Assembly: GCA_044375555.1 (NCBI GenBank)
Contig: JBILML010000006.1
Coordinates: forward strand, 31,760 to 95,759
Origin: UBA967 sp044375555
GTDB taxonomy: Bacteria > Verrucomicrobiota > Verrucomicrobiia > Chthoniobacterales > Terrimicrobiaceae
DNA length: 64,000 nucleotides
Direction of reading: 5' to 3'
The notes below the pieces were generated by a model. The model was not told the DNA's origin and ran no database searches. It saw only the letters and a program-made list of their open reading frames with translations. This document shows, piece by piece, positions 8,846 through 18,459 of the stretch; position 1 is the stretch's first letter, and every line of letters begins with the position of its first letter. A program made the position numbers and the translations under genes.

Positions 8846-8864
8846 TCGGAAAACCTGAGACCGT

Positions 8865-9518
8865 TCAGCCGCCGTAGCGTTCGGACCAAAGGCGGCGGAA
8901 TTCGCGCATGTGGTCCACCACGCGATTGCGGATCGAAAAAACCAAACGCCGCGCGTGGTTGGCTCGGCGGCGGTCGAGCGTTCCGGAGTCAGCGAGGTTT
9001 TGGGCGGCTTCGAGGGCATCATTCGCGGCTTTCAAGGCGCGCTTGAGGTAGGCGATGGTCATTCCGATTTCTGTTTGGTCTTGTCCACACAGAGCGGCGG
9101 CGAGCTTGGCTCCGCAGATCGCGGATCGGGTGGCAAAGCGGACGGCTTCCGGGTGCTCCCTTAAGTCCTCACGGGTATCGAAGAGTCGATTGATCCATTT
9201 GTGGAGGCGAAGCGTGTCGGCGTAGACCGGAGATTGGGTGAATTCCTCGAACTCGTCGTCACCTTCCTCCTCTTCGTCCTCGAGAACAAATTCAGGTGTT
9301 TCCTGTTCTTCGTCCTCTTCCTCGTCGTCAACCGAGGCCTCGTAAATGCTCCACCCCATTTCCTCGGCGATGATCTCGTCGCGGTTCGGGTGGTCCATGT
9401 AGGTCTCGAGGAGACGGAAGTATTTTTCGGTGTTTCGGTCCTGTTCCTGAAGGAAGCGCTCCCACACATACTCGTCCCAAACTTCCTCGGGCTGAAAATC
9501 GTCGTCTTTGTCCGACAT
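8865..9518 (-). CDS. Hypothetical acidic protein
   Basis: No family recognised. The 217-residue protein has an acidic N-terminal half with an unbroken Asp/Glu-rich run (about residues 64-93, including DDEEEDEEQE) and a basic, helix-forming C-terminal half ending RVVDHMREFRRLWSERYGG. There is no signal peptide or membrane segment, so it should be cytoplasmic. The charge split could suit contact with nucleic acid or a basic protein partner, but nothing more specific can be said. It is the next gene after rlmN on the same strand, 10 bp downstream, and is probably co-transcribed with the ntrC-like/GT-C/rlmN operon. Confidence 0.65.
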   Translation of the reverse strand: MSDKDDDFQPEEVWDEYVWERFLQEQDRNTEKYFRLLETYMDHPNRDEIIAEEMGWSIYEASVDDEEEDEEQETPEFVLEDEEEEGDDEFEEFTQSPVYADTLRLHKWINRLFDTREDLREHPEAVRFATRSAICGAKLAAALCGQDQTEIGMTIAYLKRALKAANDALEAAQNLADSGTLDRRRANHARRLVFSIRNRVVDHMREFRRLWSERYGG

Positions 9519-9528
9519 GGGAGAACCG

Positions 9529-10599
9529 CTAATTCAAGACCGATCCCGGCGCAAAGGATTTTTCCACTTGGAGGCGGAGTTGTCCGCAAGCGGCGGCGAT
9601 GTCGTGACCCTTCTCGCGGCGCAGGGTGGCCTCGGCGCCGGCGTTTCGGAGGATGCCGAGAAACTCCTCCTGGCGCGGTTCGTCGGGTCGATCCCATTCA
9701 AGTCCCTCCACGGTGTTGTAGGGAATGAGGTTCACCTTGGCATTCACACGCCGCGCCTGTTGCGCAAGAAGACGAGCCTGCTCGGGCGAGTCGTTGATGT
9801 CGCGGATCAGAATGTATTCAAAAGTGAGCCGCTGTTTTTTGATGCCGACATATTCCTCACAGGCGGAGAGGAGTTCCTCGATCGGGTATTTTTTATTCAC
9901 CGGCATGATCCGGCCGCGGACCTCATCGGTGGCGCCGTGGAAGGAAATCGCGAGACGCACTTGCAGTGGTTGGGCAGCGAGGTCGCGGATGCGCGGGGCG
10001 AGGCCAGAGGTCGAAACCGTCATGTGCCGCGCTCCGATGCCGACTCCCCACGGGGCGTTGAGGATGGAGATCGCACGAAGGAGATTGTCGTAGTTCGCCA
10101 TCGGCTCTCCCATGCCCATGAAGACGATGTTGTTGATCTTCTCGCCGCTCTGGGCCTCGACTTGCAGGAACTGATCCACAATCTCGGCGGCGGTGAGGTT
10201 TCGTTTCCAACCATCGAGCCCGCTGGCGCAAAATTTGCATCCGTAGGCGCAACCGACCTGGCTGGAGATGCAAATCGTCCGGCGGTCCGAGGCTTCGCCA
10301 TAAAGAGCCGGGGAGGCGGGAATCAGGACGCTTTCGATGAGTTGGCCGTCGGCGAGTCGAAAGAGAAATTTGCGCGTGGTGTCTTTCGAGCCGGTTTCGC
10401 GGACTTTTTCGAGGCGCCGGGTTGGGAAATTGTCGGCGAGGTTTTGGCGAATGCTGGCTGGAAGGTTCGACATGTCAGTCCAATCCCGCACGCGGCGACG
10501 GAAAAGCCAGTCGAGCACTTGGCCGGCGCGGTAGGTGGGCTGGCCCAATTCCTGCATGCGGGCCTCCCATTCGGTTTTGGTGAGTGATAGGGCGTCCAT
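9529..10599 (-). CDS. rlmN: Dual-specificity 23S rRNA/tRNA adenine-C2 methyltransferase RlmN
   Basis: Radical-SAM enzyme that methylates C2 of A2503 in 23S rRNA and A37 of some tRNAs. The 4Fe-4S cluster motif CAYGCKFC is intact, followed by GLDGWKRNL, the FMGMGEPMANYDN segment and the C-terminal GHDIAAACGQL, which holds the Cys that carries the protein-bound methylene. The ATG at 10599 gives a normal 356 residues and has GGGAG eight bases upstream; the open frame runs a further 45 codons but that part reads as the end of the GT-C gene. Starts 5 bp after the GT-C stop codon, so part of one operon. Confidence 0.95.
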   Translation of the reverse strand: MDALSLTKTEWEARMQELGQPTYRAGQVLDWLFRRRVRDWTDMSNLPASIRQNLADNFPTRRLEKVRETGSKDTTRKFLFRLADGQLIESVLIPASPALYGEASDRRTICISSQVGCAYGCKFCASGLDGWKRNLTAAEIVDQFLQVEAQSGEKINNIVFMGMGEPMANYDNLLRAISILNAPWGVGIGARHMTVSTSGLAPRIRDLAAQPLQVRLAISFHGATDEVRGRIMPVNKKYPIEELLSACEEYVGIKKQRLTFEYILIRDINDSPEQARLLAQQARRVNAKVNLIPYNTVEGLEWDRPDEPRQEEFLGILRNAGAEATLRREKGHDIAAACGQLRLQVEKSFAPGSVLN

Positions 10600-10604
10600 A
10601 AAAA

Positions 10605-12611
10605 CTACTCCCGGCGGGACCAGCGGTCGCGATCGGCATAAAGGATGCATTCGCCATCGATCGGCAGTGGGGTGAAAAAGGGAAGGGCGAATTGGAGAGG
10701 ATCTGGCGGGGGACGCTCGATGAGCAGCACCCAATCATCGTAGGGGCCTTTGTAGATCTCGGAGAAGAGTCGGCGATTGCCGGTGACCGGGGTGAGGTAA
10801 ATGCCGGAAATGGATTCCCCGAGGAGCCGGAAGTCACTGATGCGGGTGAAATCCTTCATCGTTTTTGGAAGCAGGATCGAGTGGCGGTCCGCATACCAAG
10901 CCACGGCCCAAGGCATGTCGGAGGCGATGATTTCGTTTTGTTCAAACCACTCGCCCAGGATCGCGATGAATGGTGGCACATACGGTGGCCACTGGATCGC
11001 GGCTACGGGCTTGGAAACGAGGCGGGAGAGGAGCGGGAGCGCCGAGATCAGAATCAAAAAAATAAGGAATGCGGTGCGAAGGGATGGGGTGGAAATTCCA
11101 AGACGGCTCCAAAGTTCGAGGACGAATGCGAGTCCGAAGAAAATAAAAACGGGCAGGAAGAGAACATGGAGTTGGTTCGAGTGGATCGGGCCATCGACTC
11201 CGCAGAGAGCCATGCCGAGCCAGGCGCCAAACCACATGAGCAGAACGGCGCGGCGGAAAAGCTCGGTGGATGGGGGTTGGAATTTGTGAAGGAGGGATGC
11301 AAAAAACATGAGCGCCAGCAGATTCATCCCGAGAAAGGAGAGGATTTGGCCCGAGTGGATTCCGAGGGCGGTGGTGAGGCGGTTGAGGGTGCGTGTGGCG
11401 TTGAAAGTCGGCGCATCCGTCAGAGAGCGAAGGTAGCCGGACTCGGATTCCAAGGCGGGAGCCAGCAATTCGTAGCCGGCAATGCCGAAGGGATTTCCAC
11501 AGACCTCCTGATTACGCCACAGCCAAGGCGCAACAACGATCAGAGCGCCGGCCAATGCGGCGAGGACGGCGATCCCGCGTGGCCGAAAAACCATGCCGGC
11601 GAAAACCAGCCAGCTCAGAAAAATCCAAGTCGCCGCGCCGTGGGCAAGAATCAGGAGGCCGAAGAGGAGCCCCGTCGTCAAAGCCCACATCGCACCGACT
11701 CGGCGATCGGAATGTTCCAAAGCCCGGAGGGTCGTCCAGCACACGCCGGAAAAAATCAGCAACATCAACATCTGCGGCAGGCCCGAGAGAGAAAACTCCC
11801 AGAAGAGATCGGTGAGCAGAATCATCGTGCAGCCGAGCGCGGCGAGTTTGGGGTCGAAAAGCCGCCGCGCGATGAGGAACCAGACTCCCACGGAAATCAG
11901 AAAGAAGAGGATCGCGGTGCCGGCGATCATCCGGTCGGCGATGTAAACGACATCGAGCGGGCCGAGTTTCCACTGGGATTGGACGATTTTCAGAGGCAGG
12001 GCGTTGGCCAGGGGATTGAGGGGGGACTGGAAGAAATCCGGGAATTTGTGGGTTGGAACTGGCTTGCCGGCTTGCTCGAGCTGGCGGATGGCGAATGGGC
12101 GGAGGTAATTGGTGGAAAATCCCTGGCCGGCGGCGAGGGCGCGGGCGATTTGGGCTTGATCCATGGCGGTCGGAGAGGAGAGGCCGCGAAATTGGACGAA
12201 GAGATAGAGGCAAGCCAAGGTCGCTACCAAGGCGGCGACAGCGATCCAGCGGACCGCCGGTAGGGAGGGAATTTTCGAGAGATTCGCCGCGAAGTCACGC
12301 AGCCGTTCGGATCGTTTTGGTTTTTCTGGCTCGGGCTCGGGATTTGGCGGCGGGTTGGGAGCGGTTTCGAGAATTGGCTCGGGAGCGGTTTCGGGAATGG
12401 GCTCCGGTGGAGTCTCGATCGGCCCGGCAGTGGGCTTTCGTCCTCGTTTTTTGACTGTCGGCGCCGGGAGGGGGGTGGCTGGTTCGGCTGTTTTTTTGGT
12501 GCGAGGTTTCTTTGTATTCTCGGCGGGTGGCTTGGCCTTTGGGGGGCGACCTCTTTTTTTGGGTGGGGCCGGATTTTCGGCGATTTCCTCGTTGTTTGGA
12601 GATTCCGACAT
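10605..12611 (-). CDS. GT-C fold membrane glycosyltransferase with Lys/Pro-rich, AT-hook-like N-terminus
   Basis: Multi-spanning membrane protein of about 668 residues, resembling ArnT/PMT-type (GT39/GT83-like) lipid-linked-sugar glycosyltransferases. The first membrane helix starts near residue 121 (VRWIAVAALVATLACLYLFV), followed by a loop with MDQAQIARALAAGQGFS and about ten further hydrophobic segments. The acceptor and sugar cannot be read from sequence. The first 115 residues are low-complexity Pro/Lys/Glu with two AT-hook-like cores, RGRPP at 20-24 and RGRKP at 56-60. I chose ATG 12611 because the upstream open frame reads as the end of the regulator gene. It is 5 bp from both neighbours, so the three genes are co-transcribed. 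Confidence 0.75.
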   Translation of the reverse strand: MSESPNNEEIAENPAPPKKRGRPPKAKPPAENTKKPRTKKTAEPATPLPAPTVKKRGRKPTAGPIETPPEPIPETAPEPILETAPNPPPNPEPEPEKPKRSERLRDFAANLSKIPSLPAVRWIAVAALVATLACLYLFVQFRGLSSPTAMDQAQIARALAAGQGFSTNYLRPFAIRQLEQAGKPVPTHKFPDFFQSPLNPLANALPLKIVQSQWKLGPLDVVYIADRMIAGTAILFFLISVGVWFLIARRLFDPKLAALGCTMILLTDLFWEFSLSGLPQMLMLLIFSGVCWTTLRALEHSDRRVGAMWALTTGLLFGLLILAHGAATWIFLSWLVFAGMVFRPRGIAVLAALAGALIVVAPWLWRNQEVCGNPFGIAGYELLAPALESESGYLRSLTDAPTFNATRTLNRLTTALGIHSGQILSFLGMNLLALMFFASLLHKFQPPSTELFRRAVLLMWFGAWLGMALCGVDGPIHSNQLHVLFLPVFIFFGLAFVLELWSRLGISTPSLRTAFLIFLILISALPLLSRLVSKPVAAIQWPPYVPPFIAILGEWFEQNEIIASDMPWAVAWYADRHSILLPKTMKDFTRISDFRLLGESISGIYLTPVTGNRRLFSEIYKGPYDDWVLLIERPPPDPLQFALPFFTPLPIDGECILYADRDRWSRRE

Positions 12612-12616
12612 TCGAT

Positions 12617-13984
<1,368 letters not shown>

Positions 13985-14030
13985 TTTGTCTCTTCATCCA
14001 GCACGCGAGGGCCGGGAAATGGAAAGGCGG

Positions 14031-14315
14031 TTAGTAATCGAGCGAAACAGGTTCCGGCGGAATGTAGATGCCGGGGAGCGGTTCGCAAATCCGCAATTTC
14101 GAGTTCCATTGACCGCCGGACTCCAAGCATTTGTTGATTTGCAAAAAGTCTGGATCGAAGCCGTGGATCATAAACAGGGAAAAATAGTAACCGCCAATGA
14201 GCAAAAACACCGTTCCAAGGAGCATGAGGACGGGCTTGACCGGGAACAGTTCGCTCAAGTTTTCCAAGGTATTAGAACGAGAAAAAGCGTCCTTGTTGGG
14301 CAGGGGGGGATTCAT
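14031..14315 (-). CDS. Small membrane protein, hypothetical
   Basis: About 94 residues from ATG 14315 (MNPPLPNKDAF). One strong membrane helix, VLMLLGTVFLLIGGYYFSLFMI, is followed by a short tail with two Cys in INKCLESGGQWNSKLRICE, possibly a disulfide if the tail faces the periplasm, and a Pro-rich end. An upstream ATG at 14375 would add 20 basic residues of non-membrane character. Same strand as the ntrC-like gene and 46 bp upstream of it, so they may be co-transcribed. No family recognised; reality is supported by the coherent membrane topology and the lack of a better frame here. Confidence 0.5.
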   Translation of the reverse strand: MNPPLPNKDAFSRSNTLENLSELFPVKPVLMLLGTVFLLIGGYYFSLFMIHGFDPDFLQINKCLESGGQWNSKLRICEPLPGIYIPPEPVSLDY

Positions 14316-14437
14316 CTTTGAGCGATTGCCTAGCACCTTTCCCAAGGACGGGCAATGGTTTCGAAGCGCGCGCATGAAATTTTCTCCAAGGGGTCATACC
14401 GCTTGCCAGACGGGTGCATTCGCTGAACGATCCATCC

Positions 14438-14824
14438 ATGAATCAGGTGAAGGACACGTTGCGCGCCACGGTGAGGATCGGCTATGACGGCCGAGTGCAT
14501 AAACAGTTCCGTGGCCCGAAAGCCGACGAGCGGTTTGCGAACGAGGTGAGGGTTCTGCAATATCTCGATCGAAGGAAGTGCCCGTTTGTTCCCCGGTTGC
14601 TCGAGCACGACCCGCAAACTTTGCAGATGGTGACATCCAATTGCGGGATGCGGGTGGATCACCTCGACGATGAGCGCCTGAAGGAGTTGTTCGCCGAGTT
14701 GGAAAAATTCGGAGTGCGGCATGACGATGCGGAGATGCGGAATGTGACTTACCGGCGATCCGACGGTCGGTTTTGTCTGATTGATTTTGAATTCGCCACG
14801 ATCCTGGATCCCAAAGTCGCCTGA
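14438..14824 (+). CDS. Minimal protein-kinase-fold protein
   Basis: Only 128 residues, yet it carries the ordered core residues of a protein kinase: a candidate beta-3 Lys in HKQFRG (about 22), an alpha-C Glu in ANEVRVLQYL (36), a catalytic loop HDDAEMRN (His95, Asp97, Asn102) and a DFG-like Asp in LIDFEFA (116). The protein ends a dozen residues later, so the usual C-lobe substrate platform is missing; the glycine-rich loop is weak. Small lipopolysaccharide-kinase or RIO-like proteins are the nearest resemblance. A GTG at 14414 is an alternative start. The stop codon shares one base with the PP2C start, implying translational coupling. Activity is an inference. Confidence 0.6.
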   Translation: MNQVKDTLRATVRIGYDGRVHKQFRGPKADERFANEVRVLQYLDRRKCPFVPRLLEHDPQTLQMVTSNCGMRVDHLDDERLKELFAELEKFGVRHDDAEMRNVTYRRSDGRFCLIDFEFATILDPKVA

Positions 14825-15660
14825 TGAAAAAACAGAAAATGCCACTCGCGGCCGCCCTGTCTTGGAGCGGACACACGGATTGCGGGAAGGTCCGCAAAAA
14901 CAACGAGGATTCCTTTCTTGGGCTCTTAATCGACGCCAGCGGGGCGAGATACCTCGGAAAAATCGGGGAAGCGGATTCCGCCGGCACGGATTTCGTATTT
15001 GCTGTGAGTGACGGGATGGGCGGCGCCATGGCGGGGGAGTTCGCGAGCAAGATCGCGGTGGAAAAAATCACCAAATTCCTGCCACCTTTTTTTGAACGCA
15101 CATCCGACGAGTGCTCGTCCACTTTCGAGGCCGTCTTGCGCGACATTTTTGCCGAGATCCACCGGGCTCTCGAGTATTTGGGATCGAGCTACGAGGAGTG
15201 CCGCGACATGGGCGCCACGCTCAGCCTGTGTTGGTTCACGCCGCATTGGATGTATTTCGCCCATGTGGGGGATAGTCGGATTTACCGGCTTCCAAAAAAT
15301 GGGCCCATGACGCAGATCACGGAGGATGACACCTATGTCGCCTGGCTTCAACGAAGCGGGAAAATCAATGAGCGGGAGGCGAAATCCCACCCTCGTCGCA
15401 ATGTGCTGCAGAAATCGCTGGGGGGAGGGCACCAATTTGCGGAGCCGCAGGTCGGGGCTGTGGCCTTGCAGTCGGGCGACCGGTTTCTGCTTTGCACCGA
15501 TGGCGTCACTGACGGGCTCTACGATGAGCGGCTCGAGGAGTTTCTCCGCGCGTCGCAGGACGACCCTGGAAAAAACATCGTTCGCCTCGCGATAGAGGCT
15601 TCGGGACGGGACAACGCCACGGCGATGGTGATCGATGTCCTCGATCCGTCAGCCAAATAG
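14824..15660 (+). CDS. PP2C-type serine/threonine protein phosphatase
   Basis: Metal-dependent PPM phosphatase of 278 residues. All metal-binding motifs are present: NNEDSF near residue 28, SDGMGGAMAGE, MGATLSL with FAHVGDSRIYRL, LCTDGVTDGL and the final DNATAMVI. The length and domain are those of stand-alone bacterial PP2C enzymes that reverse Ser/Thr phosphorylation. There is no membrane segment. Its start overlaps the stop of the minimal kinase-like gene, so the pair probably forms one phosphorylation switch. It ends 11 bp before the convergent secDF stop codon. Confidence 0.93.
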   Translation: MKKQKMPLAAALSWSGHTDCGKVRKNNEDSFLGLLIDASGARYLGKIGEADSAGTDFVFAVSDGMGGAMAGEFASKIAVEKITKFLPPFFERTSDECSSTFEAVLRDIFAEIHRALEYLGSSYEECRDMGATLSLCWFTPHWMYFAHVGDSRIYRLPKNGPMTQITEDDTYVAWLQRSGKINEREAKSHPRRNVLQKSLGGGHQFAEPQVGAVALQSGDRFLLCTDGVTDGLYDERLEEFLRASQDDPGKNIVRLAIEASGRDNATAMVIDVLDPSAK

Positions 15661-15671
15661 GGTGGGGTAGA

Positions 15672-17978
15672 TCAGGCTTTCTTGAGAGCCTCGGTCTCGA
15701 GCACTTCGCGGCGGACGCTCTTTCCACGAATCCGCGAGGCCCAGAGAACCACCGGGGCGGCGACGAAGATCGAGGAGTAGGTGCCGATCGCGATGCCCAT
15801 GAGAATCGCAAATGAGAAGTCGCGAAGCACCGCGCCACCGAAGAAATACAACGCCCCCACGGAGAGAAGCGTGGTTCCTCCAGTGAGGATCGTGCGGCTC
15901 AGTGTTTCATTGATGCTCGCGTTCATGAGCGACTGAATGCTTCCCCGCTCGCCGTGCTTGAGGCCTTCGCGGATGCGGTCAAAGACCACGATCGTGTCGT
16001 TGATGGAATAGCCGGCAATCGTGAGAATCGCGCCGACCATGACGAGGGAAAGTTCGCCACCGATCAGGGAGAAAATGCCCAGTGTGATGACGACATCGTG
16101 AATGAGCGCCACGACCGCGCCTATGGCGAAGGAAAATTCAAAGCGAAGCGTGACATAGAAAAGAATGCCGAGCATGCCGAGGCCGAGGGCCAGCATCGCG
16201 CTTTTGGCGAATTCCTTTCCGATTTGTGGGCCGACCGTGTCTTGGCCAATGACCGAGATTCCCTTGTCGGGATAGGCGGTTTGGAGTTCCTGCACGAGAG
16301 CGGGCGAGGAGCCTTGCGGGCCACGCAGGGTGAGGAGTTCGCGGGTTCCCTCGCGCTCGTATTGAATGACCACTCCGGGGTCTTTGATCGCGCTCCGGGC
16401 TTCGGCGATCGTGAGCGGTTGAGCGGAGTCGAGGATCACGAGATCGCCGCCGCGAAAGTCGATGCCGAGGTTTTTCTCTCCGCGAATGGCGAAGACCGCC
16501 ACGGATCCGATGATCAAAAGAATCGAGAGGCCGGCGGCGAGGTGGCGCTTGCCGAGGAAGTCGAATTTTTTCGAAGGAACGAGATTCAGCATCGAAACCT
16601 TGGTGAGGCCGAATTTATCGACAAGCCAGCGGAAGGCGGTGCGGGTGAAAAGCAGCGCCGAGAACATCGAGGCAATGATGCCGACAATCAGCGTCACGGC
16701 GAAACCCTTCACGGATCCGGTGGCCTGCCAGAAGAGAATGAGCGCCGTGATGAGCGTGGTGATATTCGCATCAAAAATAGCGCTGAAGGCCTTGTCGTAG
16801 GCCCCAGTAAGCGCGGCGGTGAGGGATTTTCCGGCTTGGAGCTCCTCACGGAGGCGCTCGTAGATGAGCACATTCGCGTCCACCGCCATGCCAATCGTCA
16901 GGATGATGCCGGCGATGCCGGGGAGGGTCAGCGTGAAGTTGAACATCGCCATCGACCCAAAGAGCAAAACCATGTTCAGCAAAAGCCCGACCACGGCCAC
17001 AAGGCCGACGAAGCGGTAGTAAAGCATGGTAAAGATCATCACCAGCACGAGACCGGAGATGCCGGCCAGCACGCCGCTCTTGATCGAGTCGGCTCCGAGC
17101 GTGGGCGACACGCTGCGGGTTTCTTCGATTAGAACGGGCACGCGGAGGGGATTTTCAAGGGCGCTTGAGAGGTCGCGGGCTTCCTTGTCATCGAAATTCC
17201 CGGTGATCTGTGCGCGGCCGCCGTAGTAGTCGCTTTGGAGCACGGGTGCCGAGATGACCTCCCCGTCGAGAATGATGGCCATCTGGCGGCCTTTGTTTTG
17301 GCGGGCCACCTCGTCGAAAATCGCGGCGCCCTCGGAATCGAGTTCGAGTGAGACTCCGTAGCCCTGTTGATCGAAATAAGCGAAGGCGCGTGTGACCGAC
17401 TCGCCGGTGAGGGCTGGGCGGCGCTTCACGAGAATGTCCACGGTCTCGGTTTTATTTTCTCCGGCCGTCATCGGCATGATGACCAGCGAGGGATCCATGA
17501 TTTCCTCGCCGTTTTTGATGCGGTCGAGGCGGGCGGAGCCTCCGTCATCCACGATGGAAAACTCGAGTTTCGCCACGCGTTGGAGCTGGCTCTTGGCATC
17601 CTCGGTCTGCTTCGTGTCGAGGCCTGCGATCTGCACCAAAATCCGATCACGCCCTTGCGGGGTGATGACAGGTTCGCTGACTCCGTATTGATCCACGCGC
17701 TTGCGGATGACTTCCACGGCCTGCTCCAGGAGGTCTGGCGTGATGCCATTTTCTGTCGGAGGCACCAATCGGATCAGGAACGAAGTGCCGCCCTGCAAAT
17801 CCAAACCCAGGCGGATTTTTTTGTCTGGAGGAACGATTTGCTCAATGCAAAACGCGGCGAGCAACACCGTGAGCACCAGGCCGAGCCAGCGTTTCCGCGC
17901 CGGGAGGTCGCTGGCAAAATACCAGCCGAAGAGGACGAGCAAAAGCAGGCCGAAAGCAAAAGTCAGCGCGGGTGACAT
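15672..17978 (-). CDS. secDF: Fused protein-export membrane protein SecDF
   Basis: Accessory part of the Sec translocon that uses the proton gradient to pull proteins across the membrane. 768 residues contain SecD then SecF in one chain. The SecD half has an N-terminal helix, the P1 head with LGLDLQGGTSFLIRL and YGVSEPVITPQGRDRILVQIAG, and six-helix SecD segments including AGIAGIILTIGMAVDANVLIYERLREE. The SecF half begins near KFDFLGKRHLA and has LGIDFRGGD and IAGYSINDTIVVFDRIRE. The functional Asp/Arg residues of both conserved motifs are in place. It lies 41 bp downstream of yajC with a possible attenuator in the gap. No secA or secY is in the window. Confidence 0.96.
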   Translation of the reverse strand: MSPALTFAFGLLLLVLFGWYFASDLPARKRWLGLVLTVLLAAFCIEQIVPPDKKIRLGLDLQGGTSFLIRLVPPTENGITPDLLEQAVEVIRKRVDQYGVSEPVITPQGRDRILVQIAGLDTKQTEDAKSQLQRVAKLEFSIVDDGGSARLDRIKNGEEIMDPSLVIMPMTAGENKTETVDILVKRRPALTGESVTRAFAYFDQQGYGVSLELDSEGAAIFDEVARQNKGRQMAIILDGEVISAPVLQSDYYGGRAQITGNFDDKEARDLSSALENPLRVPVLIEETRSVSPTLGADSIKSGVLAGISGLVLVMIFTMLYYRFVGLVAVVGLLLNMVLLFGSMAMFNFTLTLPGIAGIILTIGMAVDANVLIYERLREELQAGKSLTAALTGAYDKAFSAIFDANITTLITALILFWQATGSVKGFAVTLIVGIIASMFSALLFTRTAFRWLVDKFGLTKVSMLNLVPSKKFDFLGKRHLAAGLSILLIIGSVAVFAIRGEKNLGIDFRGGDLVILDSAQPLTIAEARSAIKDPGVVIQYEREGTRELLTLRGPQGSSPALVQELQTAYPDKGISVIGQDTVGPQIGKEFAKSAMLALGLGMLGILFYVTLRFEFSFAIGAVVALIHDVVITLGIFSLIGGELSLVMVGAILTIAGYSINDTIVVFDRIREGLKHGERGSIQSLMNASINETLSRTILTGGTTLLSVGALYFFGGAVLRDFSFAILMGIAIGTYSSIFVAAPVVLWASRIRGKSVRREVLETEALKKA

Positions 17979-17998
17979 GGTGGGATTGGGTTGATCTT

Positions 17999-18025
17999 AA
18001 AAAAAAGCCAGGCCTGAAATCAGGC
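17999..18025 (-). terminator. Possible weak terminator/attenuator between yajC and secDF
   Basis: On the minus strand a 5-bp stem (GCCTG at 18025-18021, CAGGC at 18016-18012) with a 4-base loop is followed after five bases by eight T residues (18006-17999). The hairpin overlaps the yajC stop codon. The stem is short and not adjacent to the T-run, so termination would be partial at most. It could lower secDF expression relative to yajC. Confidence 0.35.
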
Positions 18026-18361
18026 GGCGTTTTCGCTGGAGGATGCCTCGATCGTGACGATGGCCGCACGGTCGAACTCGACCTTCACATTGTCGGCGAT
18101 TTTCACGATGACGGTCTTGTCCTTCACATTCGAGATCACGCCATGGATACCGGCATTGGTCACCACCGAGTCGCCGGTTTTCAGCGCCGAGACGAGCTTG
18201 GCGTGGTCCTTGGCTTTCCTCTGTTGAGGACGAATGAGGAGGAAGTAGAAGATGATGAAGATGAAAATCAACGGCATCATCGACATGAAGATGTTCGGTT
18301 GCTGTGGAGCGCCGGCGGGAGCGGCGGCTTGGGCTAAAAGAAGGAGATTGGCTGTGTTCAT
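18020..18361 (-). CDS. yajC: Preprotein translocase subunit YajC
   Basis: Single-pass membrane protein associated with SecDF. 113 residues: an N-terminal leader, PNIFMSMMPLIFIFIIFYFLLIRPQQ forming the membrane helix and the family's RPQQRKAK signature, then the small soluble domain with LKTGDSVVTNAGIHGVISNVKDKTVIVKI. The length is typical. It lies directly upstream of secDF on the same strand, the usual arrangement. It is divergent from the secreted protein gene at 18460, leaving about 100 bp for both promoters. Confidence 0.95.
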   Translation of the reverse strand: MNTANLLLLAQAAAPAGAPQQPNIFMSMMPLIFIFIIFYFLLIRPQQRKAKDHAKLVSALKTGDSVVTNAGIHGVISNVKDKTVIVKIADNVKVEFDRAAIVTIEASSSENAA

Positions 18362-18459
18362 AAATGAGCCGTGGAGACTATCGGCGGCGAACCTCTTGGC
18401 AAGACCGATCGCCGCGCTTTCGGCTTGCCCTTCGGCCCATCGTGTCGATTGATGGCGGC

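Noticed and set aside
10692..12263. 523-codon frame antisense to the GT-C gene
   Set aside because: The membrane protein on the opposite strand has coherent helices and operon spacing, whereas this frame is charged low-complexity sequence.
15954..17132. 392-codon frame antisense to secDF
   Set aside because: Extremely rich in Glu, His, Arg and Asp with no fold-like pattern; it mirrors the secDF codons.
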